Shown here: positions 1-12,464 of the stretch, piece by piece
How the letters are laid out: every line of letters starts with the position of its first letter
Numbering within the stretch: position 1 is the first letter of the stretch
Assembly (NCBI RefSeq): GCF_932526225.1
Contig: NC_064048.1
Span: 10,348,188-10,412,187, forward strand
Length of the DNA stretch: 64,000 nucleotides
Reading direction: 5' to 3'
DNA from: Nematostella vectensis
Taxonomy: Eukaryota > Cnidaria > Anthozoa > Actiniaria > Edwardsiidae
Program-made: the position numbers and the translations under genes
The notes under the pieces: generated by a model
What the model was told of the DNA's origin: nothing
The model's input: only the letters and a program-made list of their open reading frames with translations
The model's database searches: none

Positions 1-734
1 TTCAGTTAAACTAACATTCACTGACATCAATGTTTATCTATGTAAAATGTGCATGAATTGAAAAATCGCTACAAACGGTGCGTGCGCATAAAGCAGATTT
101 GTATTAAACTGCATCAAATGCACTGAGTGTCCAAGTACTGTATACAGCAGATATAGATATAAAGTTATAAAAGTAAATGAATAATTGTAAAAGCGTATTG
201 AAACACAGCATAATTTTGGAGGAGGAAAGGTGAACAAGAGGTGTGAAAATAAATGTGCTTTAGATGCCCTTGAAAATTATTATATAGGGTTTATTTGCAT
301 TCTGCTTTAGAAGTTTGTTTAAACTTAATTTCATTGGTTTGATAGGTACAGTAGCGTGATCACTTGGAATGGGTGCTTGAGAATTTTATATAACTTGTTA
401 TAGTGCTAACCAAGGCATTTCTTGTCCATGCCCTTCCTAAGTTATGTGATCATTAAGAAGCAACAAACCATTTCCACTCAAAGACATAGCCGTAGCAATC
501 CTCAAATAATTGGGGGGGGGGGGGCACGATACAGAAACATTAATAAAACAAAGGGGGCACAGCCACGCCCCTACTGGTCATTTTCTTATGATATTTGAAA
601 ATATTTGGGGGGGGGTTTGTGCCCCCAATGCCCCACCCCCTGCTACAGCCCTAGCAAGAACATGTTTGAATCAGTTATGCAACTGTAAACACAGGAATGA
701 TTCTATAGCAATACTACTCTTGGTGTTTCCATAG
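1..734. other. Non-coding DNA upstream of first exon, with possible degenerate MITE
   Basis: I see no convincing coding exon here. This is probably intron of the gene whose terminal exons follow. About 488-652 is bounded by imperfect inverted ends (AGCCGTAGCA on the left, TGCTACAGCCCT on the right) and contains G-rich and C-rich runs, which resembles a degenerate hAT-like MITE. Confidence 0.4.
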
Positions 735-2744
735 TCCCAGAGCAGCTCCTTGCGAGCCAAGCTGCAGTGGCTGCTGTGCTTAACGCTGCTGCGGCATCTA
801 TTGGTTCTGATGAGGATTCCAAGCAGGCTGATGAGGAGGGGAAGGAGCCACCGGCTAAACGCCGAGCTATGGCTACCATTGATCTGTCATCACTCGTCAA
901 AGAAGCAGTAGTTTATGACCACAGTCAGGTAAGCATCTCCCAGGGGGTGGGGACTCTCCCGAAGAGTAGACGGGGGTGATTGTACCATCTTTTAGGGTAT
1001 AAAATATTTCGACCAACTGTGCCTTAGGGGTTGTTGAAGGATTTTTCGTGTTTCTGTTATCTCTTGGGGTATAAAATTTGACCAACTGCTATTCCTTAGG
1101 GGGTGTTTAAAAGTTTTTTCTGATTCTGCTTTCTATTAGGGTTAAAAATCCCTTGACCACATACAATTTGCCAATTTGCAATCTCTTAGGGGTAAGAATT
1201 TCTCTTGACCACACCCAAAGTGCTATCCCTTAGGGTTAAAATTGATTTTGCCACTGATCACCCTTGTCTCCCCCCTGGAGCATCTCATCGCTAGCTTCCA
1301 TTGATCTTCCTTGCTAGCAGAGGCCTCTCTTCCTTGTATCTTCCTTTCTCAAAGTTAGAGCTTGAAGCTAAACATCCTTGCTAATTTGGTTTGATGTGCT
1401 GTAATTTTGTTTAAAATAGTTGCAAAAAGAGTTAAAAGTTGACTGTAAACCAACTTATGTGTGTTCCTGAAATCACACTCTTTTTGTCTTATAAATGGAT
1501 TTCCATAACTTGTTAAAGGGGAAAATATATCAAAACAGGTTGTTTTCACATAGGCATACAGCATATCATACCAAAACAACCCTTGTATTGCTTGATTGCA
1601 CTGATTCCACAATGTATATAGACCACCCAGTTTTTCTACAGCTTGTCTGTAGTCTTTCTAGTCATACCACCTAGTTTTTTTCTACAGCTTGTCTGTAGTC
1701 TTCCTAGTCATACCACCTAGTTGTTCTACAGCTTGTCTGTAGTCTTTCAAGTCATACCACCTAGTTATTCTACAGCTTGTCTGTAGTCTTCCTAGTCATA
1801 CCACCTAGTTTTTCTACAGCTTGTCTGTAGTCTTTCTAGTCATACCACCTAGTTTTTTCTACAGCTTGTCTGTAGTCTTCCTAGTCATACCACCTAGTTT
1901 TTTCTACAGCTTGTCTGTAGTCTTTCAAGTCATACCACCTAGTTATTCTACAGCTTGTCTGTAGTCTTCCTAGTCATACCACCTAGTTTTTCTACAGCTT
2001 GTCTGTAGTCTTTCTAGTCATACCAACTAGTTATTCTACAGCTTGTCTGTAGTCTTTCTAGTCATACCACCTAGTTTTTTCTACAGCTTGTCTGTAGTCT
2101 TTCTAGTCATACTGCTTGTTTGATCGGTTCAGGTAGATGTACCAAGGTATTTATTCCCTATAACTAGATTTGAGGTCAATTCTTTTTAACAGGGTCAGAT
2201 GGTGACTGTTAATGAAGACCATGTGACCACAGAAAGTCATGTGACCTCTTCAGCCCAGCTGACCTCCGCTCTACAAGCCCAGTCCACCTCAGCCCTCAAC
2301 ACAACAATTCCCATAACTTTTGAAACCAAGCAGGAGGTCGCTGCTATGGAAGCACAGCCCCAGAGGGAAAATGAACAGGACCATGCACCTACGGTGCTAG
2401 AGGGGGGAGCAATAGGAGATTATGCAGATATCAGTATCCCATCAACCACTGCACCGCAGCTAATGCAAGCTAACTTTGAAGTCAGAGATTTGAGACAAGT
2501 GGCCATGGAAACATCTGATGAGACAATGGCAACCACTCAGGTGATTGACAGCTTTTGCCAGTCAAAGTCACATGACATGAGTGAAGTTGTAAAACTGAGT
2601 GCAGAATTGAGCCAAGATGGGGTCAGCGGTAATACAGAGACCATTGAAATGGATGCTACTACATCCAATGGGGAAACCACTGAGGTTTTCAGCCAAGTCG
2701 CGACCAGCTACTCGCTGGTAAAGGCAGAGCAAGCAAGCTGTTAA
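735..2744 (+). CDS. Unrecognised gene, last two exons (partial)
   Basis: Two exons join in phase 0: 735-928 and 2193-2744. The first follows an acceptor (TTTCCATAG) and ends at CAG|GTAAGC. The second follows TTTTTAACAG and runs to a TAA. Together they encode about 247 residues. The first exon has an alanine-rich helix, an acidic stretch (DEDSKQADEEGKEP) and a basic PPAKRR cluster that could be a nuclear localisation signal. The second is Ser/Thr/Gln/Glu-rich and low in aromatics, typical of a disordered C-terminal region of a nuclear regulatory protein. I do not recognise a family domain; the N-terminal part lies outside the window. A transcription-factor role is inference from composition only. 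Confidence 0.65.
985..1265. repeat. Degenerate ~65-bp tandem repeat in intron
   Basis: About five diverged copies of a unit built on CTTAGGGGTATAAAAT followed by TTGACCA, spaced about 65 bp, within the intron between the two exons of the flanking gene. Confidence 0.6.
1622..2112. repeat. ~45-bp tandem repeat with palindromic core, intronic
   Basis: About eleven copies of a unit containing GTCATACCACCTAGTT and CTACAGCTTGTCTGTAG. The second motif is an inverted repeat (CTACAG...CTGTAG around CTTGT). It lies in the last intron of the 735-2744 gene. Related, inverted copies occur at about 18058-18172. Confidence 0.85.
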
Positions 2745-2803
2745 ACAACCTATCCACAGGCTAACGAAAATAATATGTGCGACCAATAGCTCAGAGACGT
2801 TCC

Positions 2804-2809
2804 AATAAA
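2804..2809 (+). terminator. Candidate polyadenylation signal
   Basis: Canonical AATAAA 60 nt after the TAA of the 735-2744 gene and before the following satellite. A second AATAAA near 3848 lies beyond the satellite and is less likely. Confidence 0.5.
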
Positions 2810-2869
2810 GACATAGGACATAGACTAGCCAAATGTTTCAATAATGGTATTATAATGGTGCTATACTAG

Positions 2870-3720
2870 TCTATACATCATTTTATACCATACCACAACT
2901 GAATACATGAAATACCTCACACTAGACCATACCATAATATACCCTGAACTACCATACTATACCCTGACATAGTAACATACAATACAACACAATACCATAC
3001 ATACCATACCATAATATGCCCTGCCCTACCATACCATACCACGACATACCATACCACGACATACCATACCACGACATACCATACCATGACATACCATACC
3101 ATGACATACCATACCACGACATACCATACCACGACATACCATACCATACCATGACATAGTACAATACAACACAATACCATACATACCATACCATACCACG
3201 ACATAGTACCATACAATACAACACAATACCATGCATACCATACCATAATATGCCCTGCCCTACCATACCATACCACGACATACCATACCACGACATACCA
3301 TACCATACCATGACATAGTACAATACAACACAATACCATACATACCATACCATACCATGACATAGTACCATACAATACAACACCATACCATACATACCAT
3401 ACCACGACATACCACACCATAAAATGACATAGTACCATACAATACAAAACAATATCATACATACCATACCACGACATACCATACCACGACATACCATACC
3501 ACGACATACCATACCACGACATACCATACCACGACATACCATACCACGACATACCATACCACAACATACCATACCATGACATACCATACTATGACATACC
3601 ATGACATACCATACAATACAACACAATACCATACATACCATACCATACCACGACATACCATACCATACTATATGATACATGAGATACCATCAAAACCACA
3701 TCTTACCATTCCATACCATA
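2870..3720. repeat. CCATA-derived satellite
   Basis: About 850 bp of CATACCATACCACGA-like repeats built on a pentamer (CCATA) with a 15-bp higher-order unit. Long open frames on the minus strand (MSWYG and VVWYV repeats) are by-products of this periodicity, not genes. Confidence 0.9.
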
Positions 3721-5510
3721 TTATTATTAATCTCTAGTTTGTAGGATGACTCCTATAACATCTTAATCATTTAGTGTAATAAGGTGTAATTTAGTTTATT
3801 CTTTTGACCTCTTGGATTTGAGTATTTATATGGAACATTCACTTGTAATAAAACAAATTCTGTTTTCTGAGTCGGGCTGTTTGGAGAGGTCTCTGTGGTG
3901 AATAACGAACTGCTATGAGCTCTGAAAAAAGATTAATTTGTCTTATATTATTTATATGCATACACACTATTGTCCGAGTATGCCAGGAATAGGTCGAAAG
4001 ATTATTACTTCTAGAATATTGTTTGTATTATATCCTTTATACAATGGCTCTCCTCGGTAATTTTATTCTATATTTTAAAAGCCACCTTGTGTTATACATT
4101 AATTAGAGACCTTGTTATATTATTATCTTATTCGTAATCATCATAGATTGCTAGATAAAAAGAAAATACTGATACAGGTGCATTCCAATCCAAAAAGTAG
4201 AAAGAAAATCTCAATAGTGGCTCCATGGATGTCAAAGGCATTCCTTTAGTTGTTTAGTAGCTCTTCAATGGTTTGGTGTACTCACAAGCTGAGACATTGT
4301 ACAAAGGGGTTTCTGCTGTTTTTTGTGAAAAAGTGATAAACTATAAAATAATGTTTTTTTTTATTATATGCCGCCCCCTTGTTTTGCCCATGAGCACACG
4401 AGCCTTTATTAGATCGCGCACATTTCAACATAGTTCAGCTTACATTTCTTGTTTGTGAGCATAAGAAAAATGCACGTGCGCGACTGAGCACAGGAGAACA
4501 GAAGTCGGCAACACGGAAGATGTCACGTGCACGTGCCGGGAAAAGCAAAGCAAAACAAAATCAGCGTGATGTGCATGATGACGAAATTACCACTCTACCA
4601 TAGCAACGCGCTAATTCCCAAGAGACGCAAGCGTGAAAAAGACCCCGATATATTTCAATCTACATCTCAGAGAGCTGTGCGTTGCGTAACCGACTAAGAC
4701 AGGCCTGGGATCCTGGTTATTGCCTTCCTTTGTGTTGTACAGTTCGCTAGGATAGCGGTGCTGGGGCGGAAATCTTCAGCCTAGCCGTAAAGCTTTAGCT
4801 GCCATACCCTCAGTATATGGAAGTATGGTCTTTTTTTCTCACGTTTCGTTCTATCTGAGGGTGTTCGATCCGCGTCAATTGGCTCTACATACCTTTATTT
4901 CTATAACATTTCCGTACTTTTTTTTTACTTTTTTATGAATTTTAGCTGCCGTTTTAGCTTATCGCAAAAAAAAAGCTTTGTTCTCGATCTCAGGAGCTGA
5001 TATTTTGGCAGCTGAAGTGAAAAAGCCCCCCCCCCCCCTCCCCAAATAAGGTACCCCCGAAAAATCCCCGAAAAACAAAAATAAATGTAAAAAAAACGCC
5101 CCCGGGCATTACACTGGAATGTACCCGATTTGCGGTTGCGATTTTTTTAATTTCGGTGAAATAATCTTTAAGCCGCTACCAGAAAAGAAGCCAAAGACGA
5201 CGTTGTTATTTTACAAAACTTACCTTTTCGACACTAGATGCTCCAATTAAGTGTATTATTAAGTTTAAAATATGTCTAGATCAACAGCAATATTTGATAA
5301 TCGTTATTTTAATATTATTTTTTTTAATTAACAAAGCAAGAATCACAGCCTTGTCTCCTCCTAGTAAAACTGTAAAATATCGCTCTCGATCGCAGCTAAT
5401 TTGACCGTACGATCGCAACTGATCGCGGATTGGTCTCGCACATGTTCGTATAGAAACGCGTGTGCCTAAGCGATCGCTAGCGATCATATAGAGCCAGCAT
5501 TTTTGGGTCA
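3721..5510. other. Intergenic DNA, no gene seen
   Basis: AT-rich stretch with poly-T, poly-A and poly-C runs. Open frames are short and lack splice or start context. I see no RNA gene. Confidence 0.5.
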
Positions 5511-5518
5511 ACCTGTCC

Positions 5519-5747
5519 TTGCGTGAGGCTCGTATTGCTGCGTGAGGCTCGTATTGCTGCGTGAGGCTCGTATTGCTGCGTGAGGCTCGTATTGCTGCGT
5601 AAGGCTCGTATTGCTGCGTAAGGCTCGTATTGCTGCGTAAGGCTCGTATTGCTGCGTAAGGCTCGTATTGCTGCGTAAGGCTCGTATTGCTGCGTACGGC
5701 TCGTATTGCTGCGTACGGCTCGTAATGCTGCGCAAGGCTCGTATTGC
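5519..5747. repeat. 19-bp tandem repeat, about 12 copies
   Basis: Unit TGCGTRAGGCTCGTATTGC, about twelve head-to-tail copies in three sequence variants: GTGAGG on the left, GTAAGG in the middle, GTACGG on the right. Because 19 is not a multiple of 3, all three minus-strand frames stay open, giving spurious repeat proteins. Confidence 0.92.
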
Positions 5748-5949
5748 ACCGGTGGCGGTATCGGGGGAGGTGGAGAGGAAGGCTGACAGGCGCCGCCCAA
5801 AATTCATTATAGCTAAATTTGAAAACTTCGTAGTAAATTCAAACTCTTCAACTCCTCCTCCTCTCGTTGTCTACACCTATGTACACTGCCAAACTGTCGG
5901 GGGTAGCCTACGATGATTTTAATTGACGGGTCCTTCCCCAAAGATGTAA

Positions 5950-5975
5950 GGCGTGGCGCCTGGAAGCGCCACGCC
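5950..5975. other. Perfect 10-bp GC-rich hairpin
   Basis: GGCGTGGCGC and GCGCCACGCC are perfect reverse complements separated by six bases. It has no obvious gene context, and no T-run follows immediately. Confidence 0.6.
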
Positions 5976-6196
5976 GTGCATCTCGTGTATTACCACAATC
6001 ACCGGTTGTTTAAGTGGTCCTTGTAGCTAGTGCTGGGCCTGACGATACCTCATGACCTATTTAGATAGACGTCACGCGGTTATGCTGCTTTTTTGAATGC
6101 CGGGAAGATAGGGTGTTTATCATCCCGATGTTTGTAGCCATCGCTGGGAGTATAGACCTATAGAACATTATTACAGGGTACCAAATGACCTTGAAA

Positions 6197-6378
6197 CCTA
6201 CGACACACTAGGTGATTTTGTAACGCTTGTGCGAGCGAATTTCGTCGGCTGATCGCCAGGTCTGTCTGCTGCCGCGGCAGCGAATTCTAGATGTCTGATT
6301 CGTCAAATCTAATTTGCCGGCTATACGGCGATGAAATTCGCTCATACGAACGTACAAAATCGCCTAGTGTGTCGTAGG
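6197..6378. mobile_element. Fold-back MITE
   Basis: A 182-bp element whose halves are imperfect inverted copies. The left end begins CCTACGACACACTAGGTGAT and the right end is ATCGCCTAGTGTGTCGTAGG. Similarity continues inward through GCGAGCGAATTTC and GAAATTCGCTC. It lies 26 bp beyond the stop codon of the minus-strand GPCR gene, so it may be transcribed within that gene's 3' UTR. Confidence 0.8.
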
Positions 6379-6403
6379 CTTAGATAAACCCGATGTTGTC
6401 TGG

Positions 6404-7528
6404 TTATACTGCACTCTCGAAAGCCGGGTAGATGGGCTCTGTATCGTCTCGGAGCTGGTAGCCATCGCACTGATGCAGGTAGTCCTCGCTGTAGTTGTAG
6501 TTATTCCGTTGAGACACTTGGCCATTTAGATCATTATTATTTCCGTGGAACAACGGGCCATTAATATTATGGTTTCCGTGATGCAATTGGCCGTTAGGCA
6601 GGTCTGCGACACTTGGTACATTTGACGAGCGATATGAGCGAAAGCTTGACCTACTCTTGGCAATTGTTCTCCGTCCCCACATCTTCTTCAAGGCACGCCT
6701 AAAGTCTGGTTTCATGAACGAGTACAAGACAGGATTGACAAGCGAGCCTAGAGCCAGCGTAAACGGCGATATTACAAAGATCCACGGCGGAACAACCCCT
6801 ATTCTATCCACAGCGGCGGCGATGGTATAGAACAGTACAGGAAACCAGCTTAGAATGAACATGATAGCGGCGATAGCGAACACTTTCGCTACTTTCGCTT
6901 CGGACGATAGTTTGCGCATTTGGCGCCGTCGTTCACGTGCGTTTTGGGTCGCCGCCTGCGTCGCACACAAGCTAAGCTTTCGTTCTTTTTGTACGCATTT
7001 ATGTACCGACATATAAATCCTCACATGTGCGTACATGATAAAAAAGAACGGCAGAATCGCACAGACAATGAACGTGATGAAGATGTAGACTTTGTTAACA
7101 AGGGACTTAACCTCGCCGTGCCATGCCAATGCTGGGAGAAGTGCGATCGCCAACGAGACCAGCCATATAACAGGTATTATGGCCTTGAAGAACTTACTAA
7201 TGACCGCCTGGTACTTGAAAGGCTTTAACACTGCAAGGTAGCGATCGAAGGTCACGGCGCATAAGTTGGATACTCCGCAGAACAGCACAAGCGCGTATAT
7301 GATGTTCAAAGCAATCTTGGACTGGTTTTGTAACTCCACGTTGTACTGAAGGAAGAGGCCTATGCCAGTTAGGATATCCGAAACAGCTAAGGACGCTACG
7401 AACCCATTAGTATAAGTGCGCATAGTCTTGACCTTGTACACTAGTACACAGACACCTGTGTTTGCCACGATCACTAGTATAGCAAGGATGCTTAGTGGTA
7501 GAACCACTGATATATCGTATTCACTCAT
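6404..7528 (-). CDS. Orphan class A (rhodopsin family) GPCR, intronless
   Basis: A 374-aa seven-helix receptor of the plasma membrane, expected to signal through heterotrimeric G proteins; the ligand is unknown. Hallmarks seen: N23 in TM1 (VANTGV), D51 in TM2 (SLAVSD), D95-R96-Y97 at the end of TM3, W122 in TM4, P160 and Y166 in TM5, SWFP at 227-230 in TM6, and NPVLY at 265-269 followed by an amphipathic segment (SFMKPDFRRALKK) and a ~105-residue Asn/Ser-rich tail. The position expected for the TM3 disulfide cysteine (3.25) is Lys71, and extracellular loop 2 has no cysteine, which is unusual. The start is the first true ATG in the frame (MSEYD); the open frame extends further upstream only through non-ATG codons. 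Single-exon receptors of this kind are common in cnidarians. I cannot name a subfamily. Confidence 0.9.
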   Translation of the reverse strand: MSEYDISVVLPLSILAILVIVANTGVCVLVYKVKTMRTYTNGFVASLAVSDILTGIGLFLQYNVELQNQSKIALNIIYALVLFCGVSNLCAVTFDRYLAVLKPFKYQAVISKFFKAIIPVIWLVSLAIALLPALAWHGEVKSLVNKVYIFITFIVCAILPFFFIMYAHVRIYMSVHKCVQKERKLSLCATQAATQNARERRRQMRKLSSEAKVAKVFAIAAIMFILSWFPVLFYTIAAAVDRIGVVPPWIFVISPFTLALGSLVNPVLYSFMKPDFRRALKKMWGRRTIAKSRSSFRSYRSSNVPSVADLPNGQLHHGNHNINGPLFHGNNNDLNGQVSQRNNYNYSEDYLHQCDGYQLRDDTEPIYPAFESAV

Positions 7529-10500
7529 TTGATATACGCCTATCCCTCCTATCTTCTCAATCCAATCCAATCCAATCAAATGCAATCGTCTTTTACAGAT
7601 GTCTGTGTGTTGCCGTCTTCGAAAAGTCACAAGCCGATTCTGTTGTCGTTTTAGTGGCCAATACTGGGACGAATGTTAAATGACGCTTTTTAACAACAAA
7701 AAACCTGCGCATTCTTTGCAAATGGCGCTTTTCGATACGTTTCCCCTTGCGCTCAGTTTGATGAGATTCCGAAGAAATTGTCGTATTCAATCTCGTTTTG
7801 TTTTTTTATCGAAATGTCGTATCTCACTTTGTGATTGGCCTTCGCACTATCTCCCCTTCAAGCCACTTACAAATTATGAGTTATTGGAAAACGCTCTAGA
7901 TTTCAGTAGTCGGCCTGTAAAATACGACGAAGCAAGAATAGTCCACCGCTTTGATCAACCTACAGGCTTTTTGTAATTGTATCATTGCTTTCCTCGAACC
8001 ACCGATTACTACAAACTTTTGATTGGTTCTTGGCATACGTAATTGCTTCCGAGCCGTTAAATTGCAAAGTTATTATATGGAGAAAATGACTTCGACCTTC
8101 GCAAGCGCTAGTATTGTGTCTACATCTAAAAGACCTTCCCTTCTCTTGAATGTGTTTTACCCGCAGGCGAAGGCGATAAAAACAGTTTGAATAAAATTTA
8201 TGTTAGACGCGCGTGAACAGTTTCCTCAGATACCCCATACACTCAAAGAATATTTGACAAATCACTTGTACTCCGTCGACAGGGGCTTTTCTCTGACTTG
8301 AACTGAACACTGTTTGTTTTGTTTTTCTTCAGTTGCGCAATGTTTTGTTTTCGCGGATGTACTTGTTCAACTAGTTCTTTTTTTGTCCTCGTAGCCTTAC
8401 AGAAGATCGCGAATACCGCGAGCTGCGTCCACTTACGAATCCACTAGAAACATCGCGATCAATCCCAAGACAACCTCTACCCTTGACCCCTTTCAATGAT
8501 GAAAGTTCCCACTACTTTGTCTTCGCATGTAGAGCTTCCGTGAAGTGGATCACCACTCAGATGCATTAAGGTTGAATAGCATGTTACACGCTAACCGGTT
8601 GTTGTTCTGTACTAATCCATGTATCACTGGCACTGAGGTGCTCATGCAGGTTTCACCGAAGACGTGATGTATGCTAAGGTTCTCTTGTTTGCTAATTAAT
8701 AAGTAGCTTTTACGGGATTACAATGGAACTCGAAGGGATATTTCCTGTGGAATATTGTTTTCACTTTCGTTGCGTGGCTGAGAGAGTCCAAGGCGCCATT
8801 CGAATTCCCATATTTAGCTTGTTATTCCTGAAAACAAAGCAATTGTTAGAAGAATAGCACAAAACTAAATCAACAAAATCAACTATTTGTAAAAACGTCA
8901 AGGACCTACATTTAGCTAGGTGGCAACAGAAGCTTTTATCAGCAAATTATATTTGTTGTTGGGCTACTGTTGTTAAACTTATCTCCCAAAGTACGTTACA
9001 AATGACTTCTTTTTAATTCCAAACCGTTGTTGCCCGCAGAAGAGCTGTTATCTAACCAACCAGTCAAATAACAACCACCTCCCCAAGTTTTTTCTAACGA
9101 AATGTCTTGAAATGCAAATTTTTCCAGTATATAAATGAATAATGAAATTGTAGATTATATAGGTGTTTCCCCGCGCAATAAAATGATTTTTGTAACAGGT
9201 AATTATAAGTGATATGTGCGGACCATCTCTGAAGGTTTCTAGTTCTACGAGTAATGACATGCGGAAAGGTGATTAGATCGCGCAAAGTCTTTGTCCAATT
9301 ATGCATTTTTACAATCGAGTTGACACTTTACAAAGATTTAATTAGCTCAAAGCAAACTCGGCATGTGGATAAAGTTGAGGCAAGGAGTAGAATGGAATAT
9401 GAATAAAATTGTTTCTTATTAAAATACTTGGTGTGTAAGGGAAGAAAACCAATTAGAGGCGATAGCAAATGGGAGTTATCATTGGAACCCACTTATAACG
9501 ATAAGAGGAAACAAACGAAATTTATTATTTAAGGCCAATATGTGAAATTGTGTAGCTAAAGGCATTGTTGTTCTTTACTTCTCAAACAAATGTGAAGTAT
9601 TTTTTTTCTAATACTCTAAACAAAGTATCAAAATACAAAAAAATTGTATAATACAATTTGCATGTTTTCCCCTGCGTATTTTACAAATAGAATGAACGAT
9701 TAAAGAGAGCGACATCTAGTATGACTTGAGTCTTTTGGATTCCAAATAATATGAAGAATAAAGATTTAATTTTGGAAAAAGAAAGCAAATATGGTCTAAG
9801 TTTGCTTTAAGGGCTAAACTCGTAAGGAATAATTAGATAGAAATGATACCTGCGGGCAATAAAAAAAATCCAATAATATGCAAGGATTAGGAAAGAAAAT
9901 TAAAAAAAAAAACGGAAATATCTCGCCTCCGTCTATTAGAATAACTATGTTATCCTAACAACACAAACCACGACACTGGCTGTAGAGTGGCTTCAGCGGT
10001 CTTTGATTAGAAACTACACCATGCCATTTCAATGCGTGTTTTCAAGTTTTAGGTCTTTTTTTTCGGTTTCTTTTAGCCTATATCTCGCAACGTACTGCCT
10101 CGCTAGGAATCGCATTAGTTGCCCGGGTATAATATCATTGTAAGGCTAAAGATAATTGCTTTTTAACCTTTTTAGATCGTTTCGCCCTAGGTAGTAGGGA
10201 ACTAAATCTTTACGTACAGCGCGTTGGTCACGATCTTGCTTTATTTGAAACCTGATACACATCACATGTATTTCTTTCCCCTTCTGAGAAATGATAACTG
10301 GTTTAATAAACTCTTCCAAGCGTCTGTTGTAACTGTGTAATTTCCATTTTAATAATATATTGTCTCACGTCCGAATAAAACCCGGAAATTCTATCCAACA
10401 GTTCAGCTAGGTGACTCAGATTATTATTATGCATGGCATAAGATTATCCCGTGATCTGGTGATTGGAATTGGAATAGATGAAATAGAAATTAGGTAAACA

Positions 10501-12370
10501 TTTGAAAACAAAATTGGTAATATTCAACACTGCAAATGTCCACCCCCAACATTGCTAGTTATAATCGTTTTCAACTTGATCCACGCAAATTGGATGGCCC
10601 CCTGCGGTCCCTTTCTAGAGTAACATAATACCCTGTTTTGGTAGTAAAATAAAGCAATTCGGGAAGTTTTAATAATATAATCATATGGTTTAACTACGTG
10701 ACGCTTCTTTACGTTGTAAAGAGAGAGGGAGTTCTAATGCGATTTGACAAGCGCTCTTGAAAAATGAAATATATATATTAAAATTAGTTTGCTCGTAATG
10801 GACTGATACTCTTGAGGATGACTTTTTTAAATAACATATCTAAAAATTTATTTTCTTGCTTTTTTATGATTTAAATAGTTAGATACTAACTATGGAAGGT
10901 TACCAGAGAGCATGTTATGGCGAATGCGAAATAAATAGTAAAAAATGGTAAATAAAAAAAAGAGGGAAGAATGCTAAACAAAAACATAAGATAGTAAAGC
11001 TGTAAAGTAAAGAGTATTAAGTTTTCCCTCGAGAAATCCATTATCATACCCGCAGTTCTTCAACACGGGTATTTAAACAAAAAGAGTAAAAGAGTTAAAT
11101 TCAGGATTGGAATGATACATCATTCTCGTTTATGTGTCTATGGCTTTCAGAGACAAGGAGTAAGCTATTTTTACGTTACCCATAAACCAATGCGGGCTAT
11201 GAAATATGGATTCCCGAGTGAAAACCTTCGTTTGGAAATAAGTGTTATGGCTTTGTATTAATTTTTTTTCTTATAAATTGTTGTCCATTTTATTGCTCAG
11301 ATTCCCAAAAACCTTCTGTAGCACCGCAATCAGTAACATTGGGCTTTCTGTTCTGGTTGCTACCCGTGCGTTTCATCGTCAAAACGGCCGAAAATTTGTT
11401 TGTAGATAAAACTTTTAAAGCATAAGCTAGATCATTCTGGTACGTCATTGATCCATAAGTCAGAAATTTTGTAGCCGAATACGAAAATAAACGTCCCGTG
11501 GAAATACTGAAAAGGCATAAAAGACCCTTTTTATTCTTTCGGGGGTGGTCAGATTTTCAGTAGAAAAGTCCCTCCCCCTTAAAATTAGGTCCACTTTTAC
11601 GGATCCCCCCCCCCCCCCCCCCCCCCAGATCCCGGGTAAAGGCCTGCCCATTGTACTTTTGAACTCATTCATTTGCGCTAAACTACCTTGTCGTTAGATG
11701 TGGGCGGGCCATTAGATGTTTTAGGCGGGGGTGCGGCTTTTTTTGCAGGATTTTTATTTTGGAACCGTGGCTGTGCTCGTTTTTTTTAGTTTCGTATGCT
11801 GTCGCTCTGGAGGATTTTTTTCAAGGAATTTTTAGCGGTGAATCTAATAAGGCGAAAATGGACGCAAGATAACATTAATCTCAATTAATGAAAACCAAAC
11901 GCATCTACTATAATTATGTTTTATAAAAAGATTGAAGACATGGAGAATTTTCAGGAACCGCGAAGCATACATCGTTTTTTGTAGCATTATTGGCTTTAAA
12001 ACTTTGGTTACATCGGTGATTGTTCCAGTAAATGTACTAATAAAAAAGAATGTATTTTTAGATATCTCATCTTTGAATTATTAGTGAAACAAGAACTGTT
12101 CAAGTGTATTGATTGGCGAGGCACACTGTCTTTATTCACTGGCTTTATTATGGGGTCAAATGGCAGTTTGCACTAGGTTCGGTTATAAACCGGCTTGCAC
12201 CTTTTTTTTTTCTGGTCACTTGTCTTGCAGGATTTTTTTTAGTGAAAGGCTTGCGCGTTATTTTTTTTTGGGATCTCCGCAACCACCCCTTAACCTTGTA
12301 ATGGTCCGCCCCTTAGGTGAATCGATTAGTAAAGCATTACCATGACCTGTCAGGTTAACATCATGTATGG
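7529..12370. other. Long AT-rich intergenic region
   Basis: Nearly 5 kb with no supportable gene. Open frames (for example 7680-7976) are short and lack domain signal. There is a poly-C run near 11605-11626. The GPCR promoter should lie at its left end, but I see no clear motif. Confidence 0.5.
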
Positions 12371-12375
12371 CGAAC

Positions 12376-12464
12376 TAGCCTGCGTACATTTTTCGCGCGG
12401 CCATATTCCTCGCTCGCTCTCTACTCCTGCTGAAACTCCACAGAAACGCTTGCTACGCAGGCTA
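12376..12464. mobile_element. Short inverted-repeat element (MITE)
   Basis: An 89-bp segment bounded by TAGCCTGCGTA and TACGCAGGCTA, perfect reverse complements of 11 bp. There is no coding capacity. Confidence 0.6.

Noticed and set aside
735..2744. Identification as the tail of NRF1-like transcription factors
   Set aside because: Only general composition is similar; no motif alignment that I could defend.
2917..3680. Long minus-strand frames rich in WYGMS and VVWYV
   Set aside because: Translations of the CCATA satellite; the same open pattern appears in several frames.
5477..5916. Repeat proteins such as SNTSLTQQYEPYAAIRA
   Set aside because: Product of a 19-bp tandem repeat read in successive frames; no gene context.
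7680..7976. 98-codon plus-strand frame upstream of the GPCR
   Set aside because: No domain, splice context or composition signal.
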